Below are positions 1-12,380 of a stretch of 64,000 bases of DNA, piece by piece. Under the pieces are notes generated by a model that did not search any database, was not told the origin of the DNA, and was given only the letters and a program-made list of their open reading frames with translations. The translations under genes were made by a program, and so were the position numbers. Numbering within the stretch: position 1 is the first letter of the stretch; every line of letters begins with the position of its first letter. This DNA comes from Humulus lupulus (lineage: Eukaryota > Streptophyta > Magnoliopsida > Rosales > Cannabaceae), in the NCBI RefSeq assembly GCF_963169125.1, contig NC_084798.1, forward strand, positions 171,211,980 to 171,275,979. Direction: 5' to 3'.

Positions 1-575
1 TCAAAAAGACTAAAGTGCCCCTAGGTCAAGACCTTTCGTTTCAATGCCCCCAAGGGAAAAATGGTCATTAGCCACATTCCTACTAATTCCTCGATTAGTC
101 CTATAAATCCCCAATTAATCCCAGTATACCCAAATAATTTCTAAATAACTACCACTTACCCGGTAGCCCCGAATACGTATTACGTTTCCAAAATACCACT
201 AGGCTCACCCTGAGCCGAGTATTTGACCTTGTTGTGACTATTCTGCTAATCTGCTCCCTAGGGCCGCCTCAGACCTCACGTCTCAAATATATCTCCACAA
301 TATTGTGGTCTCAAGCATAACACACACATAATTACATTTATGCCCTCAACGGGCCAAAGTTGCAAACATGCCCTTATTAACCAGAACGTGCCCACATGCA
401 CATTTATTACATCTAAACATGCATATATATATTCACATTATTATATAACTCAAGTAATCAAATAACGATGCACATAAATCATGATTAATCACATAATAAT
501 ACAATTAAATTATTTATTGCCCTCTGACACACTAATCAAAGCACTAAGGCTTATTAGCAAACTTGGGACGTTACA
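1..575 (-). repeat. TekA 3' LTR, partial
   Basis: AT-rich long terminal repeat of the oldest element, cut by the left window edge. Its right end reads GGGACGTTACA, the complement of a TGTAACGTCCC LTR start. A polypurine tract and the end of a chromodomain integrase on the minus strand follow directly. It resembles the TekD LTRs (same ending, same motif order), so both belong to one chromovirus LTR group. No coding content. Confidence 0.8.
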
Positions 576-576
576 A

Positions 577-589
577 CTATCCCCTCCTT
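577..589 (-). other. TekA polypurine tract
   Basis: On the minus strand this reads AAGGAGGGGATAG, directly upstream of the 3' LTR. It would prime plus-strand DNA synthesis. The same tract sits at the same place in TekD (8943-8955), which supports both LTR boundaries. Confidence 0.75.
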
Positions 590-611
590 AAAGAAATTTC
601 TTCCTCGAAAT

Positions 612-1337
612 TTACATGAATAGTTTGGGATACCGATTTTGCATATCAGACTCAAGTTCCCAAGTTGCATTCTCTACTTTGTTGTTTCTCCACAGAACTT
701 TCACCAAGGCAATGGTATTGTTCCATAAGACTTTATCCTTTCGATCTAGGATCTGAACCGGTTGCTCCTCATAAGATAAATCTTGATCCAATTCCAGGTT
801 TTCATAACTCTACACATGTACAAAATCTGATACGTACTTCCGGAGCATAGACACATGCAATACGTTGTGAACCCCTGATAAGGCTGGAGGCATAGCTAGC
901 CTATACGCCACCTCTCCAACTCGTTCCAGAATCTCAAAGGGGCCAACAAACCTAGGGATTAATTTTTGTTTCACTCCTCTCAAAGGAGAAACTCTGAGAA
1001 ACACATGATCACTGACTTGAAATTCTACACTTTTACGTCTCATGTCTGAGTAGTAACTCTTCTATCTATTCTTGGAAGCGAGCATTCGAGCTCTGATATT
1101 CTCAATTGCCTCATTAGTCCTTTGAACTGCCTCAAGACCTAAGTACTTCCTCTCACCCATCTCATTCCAATGAATGGGGGATCTACATTTCCTCCCATAC
1201 AACATTTCATACAAAGCCACTCCGATAGTCTCCTAATAACTGTTATTATAAGAAAACTCAATCAAAAGGAGATACTTACTCCAAGATCCCCCAAAATCCA
1301 ACACACATGCCCGCAACATATCATATAGTATTTGAAT
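612..1337 (-). pseudogene. TekA integrase C-terminus with chromodomain (broken)
   Basis: This is the 3' end of a Ty3/gypsy pol. The minus strand encodes the end of the integrase catalytic region and the GPY/F-like stretch RFVGPFEILERVGEVAYRLA. After a frame change comes a chromodomain with VLWRN and ATWELESDM, ending at a TAA at 612-614. A C-terminal chromodomain is the mark of chromoviruses; together with the pol sequence it points to the Tekay/Del lineage. In known chromoviruses this domain steers insertion toward heterochromatin. At least two stops (near 1062 and 1233) and the frame change make it non-functional. The gene is cut at 1337 by solo LTR S1 and resumes at 4034. Confidence 0.8.
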
Positions 1338-2537
1338 TGTAACACCCTAAACTCCAGGGACCGTTACGGTGTGCCTTGTAAACAGTGCTAAACTCGCTAA
1401 TCGAGTCATTTGGCCAAAATCGTGTAACTAAGTATGATTAGCAGTTTAGGGATTAAAAATTTTGGTTAAGATATAACGTTTCATTAGAACATTTATTATA
1501 TACATTGGGATCCCAAAAATATAATTTAAAGGTCTATTACAAGAAAATATTTACAACCAGCCGATCTAAGCAGCAAAACAGGGTTTAACCCTAGTTCCTC
1601 TTCAAACCTCGGCCGTGGTGGTCGAGCAGCTGCATATGTACACATCATCACCTAAGCTCTCCAACTCAAGGATGGTCCAACTTTCTTTTGCCTATACCTG
1701 CATCATAGCACCCGTGAGCCGAAGCCTAGCAAGAAAACTCAATATGCTCATGAACAGTAATAACATGTCATCAAATCATATGGCACACGCCTAGCACATT
1801 CAGCCCTATTCAAGAAGCCAAATAAGTTCATGTAATGATGGGTATCCAGGATAAGGAATCCTGCCCTCCTGAGTGGATGACTATCAAGTCATTCCTAATC
1901 AGATAAGTGATTTAACACTGGTGGTTCCGGTAACCATACTGGGCTGATAGCCCTTAATAAAAGAGTGACAATTGGTACAGTCACTAAGGTGGGTTCCGTT
2001 CCCTTTATAAATAAGTGATCCTTTCACTAGCTTAAACAAGATAGGTGCATGATGATTAGTCACCAACATAACCTTCCTCATGACCCTAGAGTCAAAACTA
2101 TGGAACACTGTTCCCTAGCCATGTGACAAACTGTCACCTAGGCCTTTGGTCCTGGCTCTGAGTAACTAGTCTTAGAATAGACAATCGCTTATAATTTTCA
2201 TCGACCTTCGGGTCCGTCCAACATTAATACCCCATATGAGTCATTCAACGCTGATATCGATTAGATCTAATCTTCATTCGGCCCTGCGTCCTCGATGCTT
2301 ATGCCTTTTCTGACTCTCAGATCAGTAATACGCGACCAGTGCCGATCCTGAACAGTTGGTGCCACACACATATAAGCAAGCAATGCTACCAAACATGCTT
2401 ACTTAACAACTGCTAGCATAATTAGGACCATGCATAAACACAGAGGCTCAAGCTCTGAACGATCTCATATTCAATAATCATAGCATGCCCTAACCACATG
2501 TTTCTCGTGCAACACATGCATCACATTTAATCACTTG

Positions 2538-2615
2538 ACATGCCTCAACAATAACCATGCATGTCACATTTAAGCATCCAACATGCATCAAGAATAACCA
2601 TGCATGTCACATATA
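2538..2615. repeat. Two-copy 43-bp tandem duplication in S1
   Basis: Two adjacent copies share the core ATAACCATGCATGTCACAT. They start at about 2538 and 2581, and the second is truncated. It is a local duplication within the LTR. Confidence 0.6.
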
Positions 2616-3388
2616 CACAGGGTGCAGTTTTCTTACCTCGGGTTCGAGTAAGAATTAGTAAAAGAACGACCCTTGAGAACGATCAATCCTTTGATCCTTT
2701 AGCGGTCACCTAGTCATAACCAAATATGGAATCCCATCAATAAAATAAATCATAAAAAGGTTTATAATCTAAAACCTCAGTCTCGGGATCTATCCCGCAC
2801 TCTCGGGACTCTCAATCACCCAAACGGGGTAGTGGAACCATCCTTCGAGCCCCCAAAATCATCCAAAACCCCCAAAATATGTTTGTTGGAAATTGCACTA
2901 GCACTGGGGCGCTGCCTAATGGTGCTGGGGCACTGCCCCAAAGTCAGAGAAGCCCAATTCCTGCCCTGCCTAGCGCTGGGGCACCAGGAATGGCGCTGGG
3001 GTGCCATCAGCAGACCAGCAACTTTTTTGGTCTTCTCCCCTGCGATCCCCCTTGAAAACCAAGCATCCAAATCAATCCCAAACATCAACCAAACATCCAA
3101 TTCAACCCCTAAACTTCATATACAACACACCCTCATCAAAACCCAAGCAATCTTACACAAAAACTTCCATGAATTCTCACAACTAACACCTCAAATTCTC
3201 AACTGAAAACTTACTTGAAAAAAATAGAGTATAGCTTAAATTCATGGATGTAATCTTAACTCAAGCTTGATTTAGACCCCCTTCAATTGTTGAACGAAGG
3301 TCCTAAGCCCTCAAGCCTTACTCTCCTAGCTTGGATCCTCAAATTGACTCTCAAAAATCAAATGGAAGAAGGAGAGAAGAACATGTAC

Positions 3389-3408
3389 GGGGGGGGGGGG
3401 GGGGGGGG
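3389..3408. repeat. G20 homopolymer in S1
   Basis: Twenty consecutive G on the plus strand (C20 on the minus strand), followed by GAGAGATGAGGATGA-type purine sequence. The related TekE LTR shows no such run in the equivalent area. It could be slippage expansion or a sequencing artefact. Confidence 0.9.
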
Positions 3409-4033
3409 AGAGATGAGGATGATAATGATGCTCTATTTTCTTATATCTTCTACATCTTTCTAAACTTAAAGGGCTGATATAAAACTTAGGGGTGAAAAGA
3501 CCATTTTTCCCCTAGGTCAAATTAAAACCCTTAACAGTCACCAAGGGCAAAACCGTCCTTTCCTGCCTATCTCGTTAATTATAATTAACACCCTCTAATT
3601 CCCGCTATTCTCAATATTCTCAAATACTAATAATTCATATCCTGTTACCCTCTAATTTCCCGGCAATGTTCTAATCATTAAAATCACCCCGAGACTCACC
3701 CCGAGCCTCGAAACTAACCCCGTTATGACTAGACCGGAAACTTGCTTTCCATGATCGTCTAATGCCGAATGGCTCAAACCAATCCACATATAATGTGGTA
3801 TTATTTATAATTCACCTACATGCATGAAAATACACAATCACGCCCTCAACGGGCCAAATTTCCAAAATGCCCTTATAATTAAAATGAACCCATATGCATG
3901 CATTTACCATTATATAATAATATAATTCACATAAACATGTATATAATCATTAAATAGCATAATAAATCAATTATTTCCCTCCCGGCCTCCTAATCAAGGT
4001 CCTAAACCTTATTAGGAAATTTGGGGCATTGCA

Positions 4034-5083
4034 TGAATTGTCCTCTCAGACTGTCCATCTGTCTGAGGATGATAGGCTATGCTGAACCTCAAATGCATGC
4101 CCATAGCCTTCTGCATGCTTTCCCAAAACTTAGAGGTGAAGGTGGGGTCCCTGACTGATACTATCGACCTCGGAGCCCCATGGAGACGCACAATCTCCTT
4201 TACATACAACTCAGCTTACTGCTCCACCATATAATTCGTTCTAACGGGAAAAAAGTAGGCTGATTTGGTGTACCTATCCACAATCACCTACATAGAATCA
4301 TGTTGCCCCACTGTTCTTGGAAATTCAACAATGAAATCCATGGTAATATCTTGCCACTTCCACTCTGAAATCCCTAAAGGTTGTAGCAGCCTTGCTGGCC
4401 TTTGATGTTCAGCCTTCACTTGCTGACAAGTTAAGCACCTGGCCACATAATCCACCACATCCTTCTTCATTCATGGCCACCAATATAGAGTCTTTACATT
4501 CGAACTTTATACCTCAGCAGATGTACCTCTAAAATAGAAAAGTCTCTAGCCAGTCCAGCTAAGACATTCTCCTTGTGTTTCCTCAACTGAGGATCCTCCT
4601 TCTGCGCTTCTCTGATTCTCTCAAGGAGTGTGGACTGAAGAGTAATGTTGGCTAGCTGACCAACTACCAGTTCAATTCATGCTCTTTTCATTTCTTCAAC
4701 TAGATTTTTTGATGTCTGTCTCGAACTGAATACTATCCTGAGCCCTTCCGACTCAATACGTCGGCCACCAAATTGGCCTTTCCTGGATGGTACAAAATCT
4801 CACAATTGTAGTCCTTCACCAACTTCAGCCAACGTCTTTGGCACATATTCAAATCCTTTTGAGTAAAGAAATACTTCAAACTTTTTATGATCAATGCATA
4901 TTTCACATTTCTCTCCATACAGGTAATGCCTCCATACCTTCAGTGCGAATACCATCGCTGCCAGTTCTAGATCATGAGTAGGGTACCTCTACTCATACTC
5001 CTTCAACGGTCTAGACGAGTAGGCTATCACATTCCCAGCTTGCATCGATACACAACCCAAACCTTGCCTCGAAGCGTAACAGT
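4034..5083 (-). pseudogene. TekA RNase H and integrase core (broken)
   Basis: Continuation of the TekA pol after S1. From right to left on the plus strand (5' to 3' of the gene) it holds the RNase H end ([14 protein letters not shown] and [19 protein letters not shown]), a linker, the integrase HHCC zinc region (CLTCQQVKAEHQRPA with WQDITMDFIVEFP) and part of the catalytic core ([31 protein letters not shown]). The second catalytic aspartate context is altered to SVRDPTF. Several stops and frame changes interrupt it. The right end is cut at 5083 by TekD, and the frame resumes at 17495. Confidence 0.8.
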
Positions 5084-5138
5084 TGTAATGCCATGGTTAG
5101 CCAAGACCGTTGCACTGTGTATTTTAAATAGTGCTTTT

Positions 5139-6503
5139 TGACGGTAAGAACTCGTCAACTAAGTTAGATCGAGAACTTTGTGAGTTAAAAGAAATAGATT
5201 CAAATCAAATGAACTTTAAGCAAGCTCTCTTATGATTTATAGAACACAAAAATGTAAATGCTGAAATTTCAGAATGAAAAATAGATAGAATGTCTAGTGT
5301 CTATTCACATTAAAAATGTGTGGTTAAAAAATTCTCTCCCCCCTTCTCAGGTGAAGGGAGGTCATATTTATAGTAGAACACTATTGGCTCATTGTACATG
5401 GTGGTCCCTGGGGACACGACTTTGCATATGCAGTCTATAGATAATAGTGGTGCCAGGAGCGTGGTGGTTGGCTCCAGTACATGCTCAAGGTCTACGGGAG
5501 CACCTCCACTTTAGTACCTAGTTATACCTCCACCATCTGTTTACTATGAACGTCAGAGGTTGGCTGGGAAGGACCACATTAGGTACCCTATTCGTACGAC
5601 CACTACTTGTCTGGCGTGGTGTTTAGGGTCAGACACCTGGGGCATTCAGGGCCGTACCCCCGTACATACTTTGCCTCCTCTTGGTTTGTAGGTACATTCC
5701 GTATTTGTACGAACTCCTCGAGCCACAAGTTTTCAACCTCGTAAGGTACCATATTACTAAGGGATAAGGGTGCCGCAATTCTTATATGTTATTCCCAGAT
5801 GCCTGGCAATCAAGGATCTTGCGAGATGGCCCTATGAAAATGAGATGAGAAGGGCCTCTCGACCCCATGCGCATGTTCTGGGCACAAAGCGTAGCTCCGT
5901 AGGCATATGAGGCGGGGCACATAGGGTGTCTCGTGAGACCGTGGTGCGAGACGTGGGCTAGAGGCACGAGGTACCTCATGCAGCTGATGGTGCGAGGTGC
6001 CTGGAGGGTGGGTGCGCGAGGCGCTGGTGCGCGAGGTGCCTGGTGCACGGGTGCGCAAGGCGCCTGGAGCACGGGTTCGCAGGTGTGAGAGGCATTGGCA
6101 AGAGGCGTGAGGCGCTTGGTGTGCGGGTGCGTGAGGCGCCTGATGCATGGGTGCTCGAGGCGCTAGCTAGAGGCGGGAGGTGCCTGGTGTGCGGGTGCGC
6201 ATCACTCCTGGTGTGCGGGTGAGCGAGGCTGCGGCGCACGCCTGAGGTGCGAGACCATTGGTGGGCATGCGAGGCGATGCATGCCAAATGTGGCCTTTCG
6301 GACCTTCATCTAGGCAAGGCGAGGCGAGATACCCCAGGGGTCACGACCTCGCAAGGGCCTCACGTGGGACAAGATGGGCACTTTCGCAAAGGCCTCTCAT
6401 GAGGCATGGATCTCACGTGGGGTGAGACATGAGGTTGCTTGCCGTGCCCAAGGTTACTAGGGGTAAACCTCACATTTTCTCTCGAGTGTTGACTATGGCC
6501 CTC
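5139..6503 (-). mobile_element. S2, solo LTR or LTR fragment of the TatG family
   Basis: Begins TGACGGTAAGAACTCGTC, matching the start of the TatG LTRs (32500 and 50122), and follows them through the CATATTTATAGTA TATA region. The distal half is a GC-rich repeat tract like theirs but with diverged units. It sits in the TekD LTR where the other TekD LTR has continuous sequence. No clear TSD is visible and the right boundary is uncertain by a few bases, so a deletion at one junction is possible. Confidence 0.65.
5940..6300. repeat. GC-rich degenerate tandem repeats in S2
   Basis: Repeated units of the type GGTGCGCGAGGCGCCTGG and GTGCGGGTGCGCGAGG. The repeats create overlapping open frames rich in Ala, Pro, Arg, His and Ser on the minus strand, which are by-products of the repeat and not genes. 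The TatG LTRs hold a comparable tract at the same relative position. Confidence 0.7.
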
Positions 6504-8321
6504 TCAATAAATGAGTAATTTGGCCATAAACGTGCATCTAAAAATGATTAGTGGTCCAGGGTTAAATTTTTTGGGAAAGAGGAATGGATATTTCATTAAA
6601 ACATTAAACTATACATGGGATCCCATAATAACGTTTACAAAGATAGTTACAATTCTAAAAGAGTCATTACAACTCAAAAGTAACAATCCACCGACCTAAG
6701 CGACAAAAATAGGGTTTAACCCTAGTTCCTCTGAGAAACCTTGGCCATGGTGGTCAAGCGATCGCATATGTACACAACGCCACCTAAGCTCTCCAACTCA
6801 TGGTTGGTCCAGCTCTTATTTCCCTTTACCTGCACCACATAGCACCCATGAGCCAAGGCCCAACAAGAAAACTTAAACATGCTCATAAGCAGTGAATAAC
6901 ACATCTCCAAATCACAATAAACATGCCTCGCAGGAATAACCCTCCTGATGCATGCATACCATACATATAAATGACTACAGTGTCATATGGGGGCCAATCG
7001 CCTTAAAAAAATAATTAACTGATTCATATCGGAGCCCGTTGCCCAAGTACATGACTAAAAAGTAACTCTGGGGCTCAGTGCCCTAGGTTCTGGGACTAAT
7101 AAGTCAACCTGGGCCTCATTGCCTTATCCTCTTTATAACCATCCTTGGAGCTGGCCTAGCGTACCTGCGCTTTGGTTATTCTAGGACCATTGGGTTGGAA
7201 AAGTGTATAATGCGCTCCTTATTAGATCTAATCATATTGACTAGTGCTCAGTGCGCTTTTTCTGCCCTTGCTTGATAAGTCAAAGCCTTTCGGCCAGTGC
7301 TCAGTGCTATTGCCGTACTTGACTCATAAGTTAAGCCTTTATCAATAATATAATGCTAACATGCATTCATCATATAACAAATCTCCATATACAGAGCATT
7401 CAACATGCTTAACTAATAATTCACAGGCATAATCCTATTCATGTGCATTTACAGGGCCAATGCCCAATCAAGACTAAATTCAGCATTCGGTCCAAGCCCT
7501 AATCATGTATATCACATAATGGGTGCAGTTTTCTTACCTCAGGTCCGAGTGTAAAATAAAATAAGAACGACCCCCGAGCACGATCCTGATCCTAAGCCCC
7601 TAGCGGTAACCTAGTCATAACCAAATATAGAATCCCGTCAAAATGAGAAAATAAAGGCTTCTGGACCAAGTCCTAGCCTCTAGGACCTCACTAAACCGGG
7701 TAGTAGAATTGATCCCGAGCCTTTAGGTTTGAAATCCCGTCATTAAAACCTAAGGTGGCAAAAAATGGCCAGGAGGGCTGTGACTTGCCCCTAATGGCCA
7801 CGGCGTGCCTACCAGATAGCAAGCCCCATATCTAAAACTAGGGCATGGGCAGCAGCATGCCCCAGAGGGCCGGGATGCGCCTCCAAGACAGAACCTCTCC
7901 TAGGCCCTGGGGTTCGCGCGGGCCGCGACACCCAAGAACAAGGCCGTGGTGCGATCCTGCGAACCCAAAAAAAATCTTATTTTCCTCAACCCAAAACTTA
8001 TCAAAAATCATTACCAAACAATCCCAAAATCACACTTCAATCCCAACACAACATTAGCACTAATCCAGCTGCAAAACCCAAGCTTTAACACACTCAAAAC
8101 ACCACCAAAAACTCAATCCACAACCTTGAACTTTCAAGCTCAAGAACAACTAAAACCACCACAAAATTACCAACTAAAACAGAGTTTATAATCCTTACCT
8201 CAGCTGTGAATTACACTCCCTTAGCTACAATAATTCAATCTTTAACCTCAAGCTTTGAATCCTCAAGCTTTCCCCAAAATCTCAAACCCAATTGAGAGAG
8301 AAACCAAGAGAAAGGATAATT

Positions 8322-8341
8322 GAGAGAGAGAGAGAGAGAGA
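8322..8341. repeat. GA microsatellite in TekD LTR
   Basis: About nine to ten GA dinucleotides in a purine-rich stretch. The other TekD LTR has a shorter, interrupted GA tract at the same place (near 16850-16900), so the repeat expanded or decayed after insertion. Confidence 0.8.
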
Positions 8342-8942
8342 AGAAAGCTGAGAGTTTGAGTGCTTATTCCACTAGGTTCTGAATATATCCTCCCTTAGGC
8401 TAGTAAATGACCACTATACCCTTAAGGCCCCATCTCTCTCTCAAAGCCTTCTAAGGGCAACTTAGTCTTTTACCACTATTCCCGTTAATTAAAATTAACG
8501 TCTTACAATTCCCGTCACTTCCAATTTCATCAAATAATTACCAAATAGTATCCCATTACCTGCTCAATTCCGGTAATAAACTAAGAACCAAATTAACCCT
8601 AGGCTCACCCCGAGCCCACTATTTAATCCCTTTATGATCAAACCGTTACTTTGCTCACTAGGATCGTCTCGTGCGGAATAATCCAAATATATCCACATAA
8701 TAATGTGGTCTCATCATATCACAAATATATAATCATATACTCACACATACCCCTAATGGGTCAAAATTACAAAAATGCCCTTCTAATAAGAAACGAGCCC
8801 ACATGCATGCATATACAACCATATAATAATACAACTCTCATAACCATGCATATTATCACATAATAGTACAATAAACCAATTATTTCCCTCCTGACCACCT
8901 AATCAAGGCTCTAAGCCACATTGGGAATTTGGGACATTACAA

Positions 8943-8955
8943 CTATCCCCTCCTT
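8943..8955 (-). other. TekD polypurine tract
   Basis: Minus strand AAGGAGGGGATAG, directly next to the 3' LTR and identical in form to the TekA tract at 577-589. Confidence 0.78.
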
Positions 8956-8978
8956 ACAGGAATTTCGTCCTTAAAAAT

Positions 8979-10222
8979 TTACCTAAACAACTCGGGATAC
9001 TGATTCTGCATATCCGATTCCAACTCCCAGGTCACTTCCTCCACCTTACTGTTCCTCCATAATACTTAACCAAAGGTATAGTATTGTTTCTCAGGACCTT
9101 GTCCTTTCTGTCTAGTATCTGGACTGGCTGTTCCTCATAGGAGAGATCTGCCTCAAGCTCTAGATCCTCGTAGCTCAATACACGAGTCACATTTGACACA
9201 TATTTTCGAAGGGCCAAAATATGAAATAAATTGTGTACGACTGACACTGTCGGAGGTAAGGCCAACCTATAGGCCACCTGATCAATCCTCTCCAGAATCT
9301 CATATGGTCCTACATATCTAGGGCTCAACTTGCCCTTCTTCCCAAATCTTCTCACCTGTTTCCATGGTGAGACTCTAAGGAAGACATAGTCTTCCACTTG
9401 GAACTCCACGTTCCTACGTTTGGGATCAGCATAACTTTTCTGTCTGCTTTGAGAAGCGAGCATCTGAGCTCTGATCTTCTCAATAGCCTCATTGGTCATC
9501 TGAACTACCTCACGACCCAAGTATTTCCTTTCTCCTATCTCATCCTAATGAATGGGAGACCTGCATTTCCTACCATACAACGTCTCATAAGGTGCTACCC
9601 CAATGGTCGACTGATAACTGTTATTGTAGGAAAACACTATCAAAGGCAAATACTTACTCCAGGACCCATCAAAGTCCGCACACATGCTCGCAGCATGTCC
9701 TCTAATATCTGAATCATCCTTTCAGATTGTCCATTTGTTTGAGGATGATAAGCAGTACTAACCTTCAACTGTATACCCATAGCCTTCTGCAAACTTCCCC
9801 AAAACTTGGAAGTAAATGTGGGGTCCCAATCTGACAAGATCGACCTCAGAGTCCCATGACGGCGTACTACTCTCTCACATAGACATCTGCATACTGGTCA
9901 ACTATATAAGTTGTCCTCACTGGTAAGAAGTGAGTTGACTTAGTGTATCATCCACAATAACCCACACCGAATCATGTTAACCCACAATCCTGGGTAACCA
10001 CACAACGAAATCCATCGTGATGTCTTCCCATTTCCACTATGGGATGTCTAGAGGCTGTAATAGCCCTGCTGGTCTCTGATGTTCACCCTTGACCTGTTGA
10101 CATGCACACTTAGCCACATATTCTATTACATCCTTCTTCATCCCAAGGCACCAATATAGTGATCTCACATCCTGATACATCTTCGTGGTGCCTGGATGCA
10201 AAGAGTAAGGAGTAGTATGAGA
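8979..10222 (-). pseudogene. TekD integrase with chromodomain (broken)
   Basis: 3' end of the TekD pol. The longest open piece (9032-9520) holds the integrase C-terminus with RYVGPYEILERIDQVAYRLA, the linker YEEQPVQILDRKDKVLRN and the start of the chromodomain. A frameshift near 9070 separates it from the rest of that domain (LWRNSKVEEVTWELESDM), which ends at a TAA at 8979-8981. Upstream are catalytic-core pieces with [19 protein letters not shown] and YHPQTNGQSERMIQ. The zinc-binding region lies near 10070-10150. Multiple stops make it inactive. In intact relatives this protein inserts the cDNA into chromatin. Confidence 0.82.
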
Positions 10223-10985
10223 TTAATCTAGAATCTCCCATCTGATAACAGTGTCCATCAAAACACAGATCTGACCCTTGTATCTCAACAAGCCCATATC
10301 TGACATTGCATAATCCTTAGACATTCCATCTAGGACGTCCTCTCTGATCTTTGTTAGTTGTGGATCATCCAACTGACCTTCCTTTATCCTTTCTAACAGC
10401 GTAGAATGTAGCGTGATATTGGCCAACTGGCCCATAAGCAACTCTATACCAGCTCTGGTCATATCCTCTACCAACTCTTTGGATATTTGTCTCACATATC
10501 TGTCTCGGACCCTTCCGGCTTAAGGCATGTGCGACCACGTTGGCCTTCCCTGGGTGATATAGGATTTCACAATCATAGTCCTTCACAAACTCTAGCCAAT
10601 GCCTCTGTCTCATGTTCAGATCTTTCTCTGTGAAAAAGTACTTTAGGCTCTTGTGGTCAGTGTATATCTCACACTTCTCCCCATAAAGGTAATGCCTCCA
10701 TACCTTTAATGCAAAGACAAATGTTGCTAATTCTAAATCATGAGTGGGGTATCTCTGTTCATACTCTTTAAACTGAAGTGATGCATAGGCAATCACCTTA
10801 TGCGACTGCATAAGAACACAACCCAAACCCTAATGTGAGGCATCATAGTATATCACAAACTTCTCCTAATCTGTCGGGAGACTCAGAACTGGAGCTGTAA
10901 TCAATCGCTGCTTCAGTTCCTGGAAGATATTCTCACACTTATCTAACCATGCAAACTTCTTATTCTTGCATGTTAGTTTAGTCAA
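10223..10985 (-). pseudogene. TekD RNase H and linker (broken)
   Basis: Open piece 10365-10826 encodes the gypsy RNase [17 protein letters not shown], then [38 protein letters not shown] and [19 protein letters not shown]. The family normally has VADALSRK there, so a conserved Asp is His in this copy. A second frame at 10223-10495 carries the RNase H to integrase linker. In intact elements the enzyme removes the RNA template during reverse transcription. Confidence 0.8.
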
Positions 10986-11690
10986 TTAAGTAGCAATCAT
11001 TGAGAACCCTTCCACGAAATGCCGGTAGTAACCTGTCAATCCAAGGAAGCTCCTGATCTCTGAGGCATTCCTTGGCCTTGGCCAATCTCTGACTACCTCA
11101 ATCTTGGCTGGGTCCACCTTGATCCTATCCCTACTAACAATATGACCAAGGAAAGTTACCTGAGGTAACCAAAACTCACATTTCTTGAATTTTGCAAACA
11201 CTCTATGTTCCCCCAGTCTCTATAGAACCAACCTCAGATGCTTCTCATGTTCTGACTCTGAGTAAGAATAAACTAGAATATCGTCGATAAAGACGATCAC
11301 AAACCGGTCTAGATAATCTTTAAACACCCTGTTCATCAGATCCATAAAAGCAACTGGGGCATTAGTCTACCCAAAGGACATGACTAAGAACTCATAATGT
11401 CCATACCTGGTGTGAAAAGAAGTCTTCGGTATATCTCCCTCATTGATCCTTAGTTGGTGATAACCAGATTGAAGATCTATATTTGAGAATACCATCTTAC
11501 CCAGCAACTGATCATCTATCCTTGGCAGATGATACTTGCTCTTAATTGTTAACTTATTCAGTTCTCTGTAGTCAATACACATTCTCAGAGAACCATCATT
11601 CTTCTTTACAAACAGGACTGGTGCACTCCATGGTGAGAAACTGGGTCTAATAAAACCCAATTCTAACAGCTCCTACAACTGTACCTTTAA
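10986..11690 (-). pseudogene. TekD reverse transcriptase (broken)
   Basis: Two open pieces. 11367-11660 carries the fingers and palm ([63 protein letters not shown]). 10986-11201 carries the connection ([38 protein letters not shown]). The catalytic FIDDILVYS region lies between them near 11280 in another frame. The conserved LFDQL is shortened to QLL, a small in-frame deletion. Confidence 0.8.
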
Positions 11691-12380
11691 TTATTTTAAC
11701 TCTACTGGGGCCATTCTGTATGGCACCATAGACACTGGCTCTATCCCTGGTGCCAGTTCAATAACAACTTCTATCTCTCTGTGTGGCGGAAACCCTGGTA
11801 AATCATCTAGAAACACATCAAGAAACATAGAGACTAGTCTAGTCTCTTGTGGTCCCACTAACACGACATGAGCGGTATCAATTACACTAGCTAAGAATCC
11901 TATGCAACCACCTTGCAATAGATCTCTAGCCCTCAATACATATATCATAGGTACATGGGATCCATGCACATTGCCAGCAAATACAAAATGGTCCTCACCC
12001 TTAGGCTCAAAGGTTACCATCTTCCATATGCAATCTATGGTTGCCCCATACTTCACTAAACAGTCCATACCCAGAATCATTTCAAAGTCTGTCGCAACAA
12101 ACTCTATCAGATCAACTGACAACTTTCTGCCTTCCACTGTTACTGGCAAAGATCTAACCCATCTCCTGGATGCTACTAACTCCCGAGTGGGTAATAAGGT
12201 CTCGAACCCCACAACATAATAATCACATGGTTTACACAATCTATCAATAATTCTACTAGCAACAAAAGAATGTGTTGCACCAGAATCAATCAAAACAATA
12301 TAAGAGGTTCCAGCACTAAAAAGCTGACCTATGACTACTAAGGGACAAGCCTAAACTTTTGCCTATGATAATGCGAACAC
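11691..12380 (-). pseudogene. TekD aspartic protease region
   Basis: A 200-codon open stretch beginning [19 protein letters not shown], the plant-gypsy form of the D-S/T-G protease active site. It runs through [19 protein letters not shown] and the linker into RT (PPHREIEVVIELAPGIEPVS). The protease would cut the polyprotein into mature parts. This is the longest intact frame left in TekD and corresponds to the first part of the TekE frame at 44427-45764. Confidence 0.82.

Larger units (their letters stand above)
1338..4033 (-). mobile_element. Solo LTR S1 (Tekay-type chromovirus)
   Basis: A 2,696-bp LTR-like block with no internal region. It starts TGTAACACCC, ends GGGGCATTGCA and is flanked by perfect 5-bp direct repeats TGAAT (1333-1337 and 4034-4038). 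The interrupted integrase reads on directly across the empty site when compared with TekD near 9700. It is the same broad family as the TekE LTR (41091-43429) in the opposite orientation. Solo LTRs arise by recombination between the two LTRs of a complete element. ORFs inside it on both strands show no recognisable protein and are treated as spurious. Confidence 0.88.
5084..8941 (-). repeat. TekD 3' LTR, split by S2
   Basis: Starts TGTAATGCC and ends GGGACATTACA. Positions 5084-5138 and about 6504-8941 align with the 5' LTR at 15000-17489. The interrupting block 5139-6503 is a different LTR family. It contains a GA microsatellite and GC-rich patches but no coding sequence. Confidence 0.85.

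Noticed and set aside
2816..3206. Overlapping ORFs of 94 and 124 codons on opposite strands in S1
   Set aside because: No domain, located inside a solo LTR, no relative at the same place in the other chromovirus LTRs.
5782..6287. Three overlapping minus-strand ORFs rich in Ala, Pro, His, Arg and Ser
   Set aside because: They are open in all three frames because the underlying GC-rich repeat lacks stops; they sit inside LTR fragment S2 and match no family.
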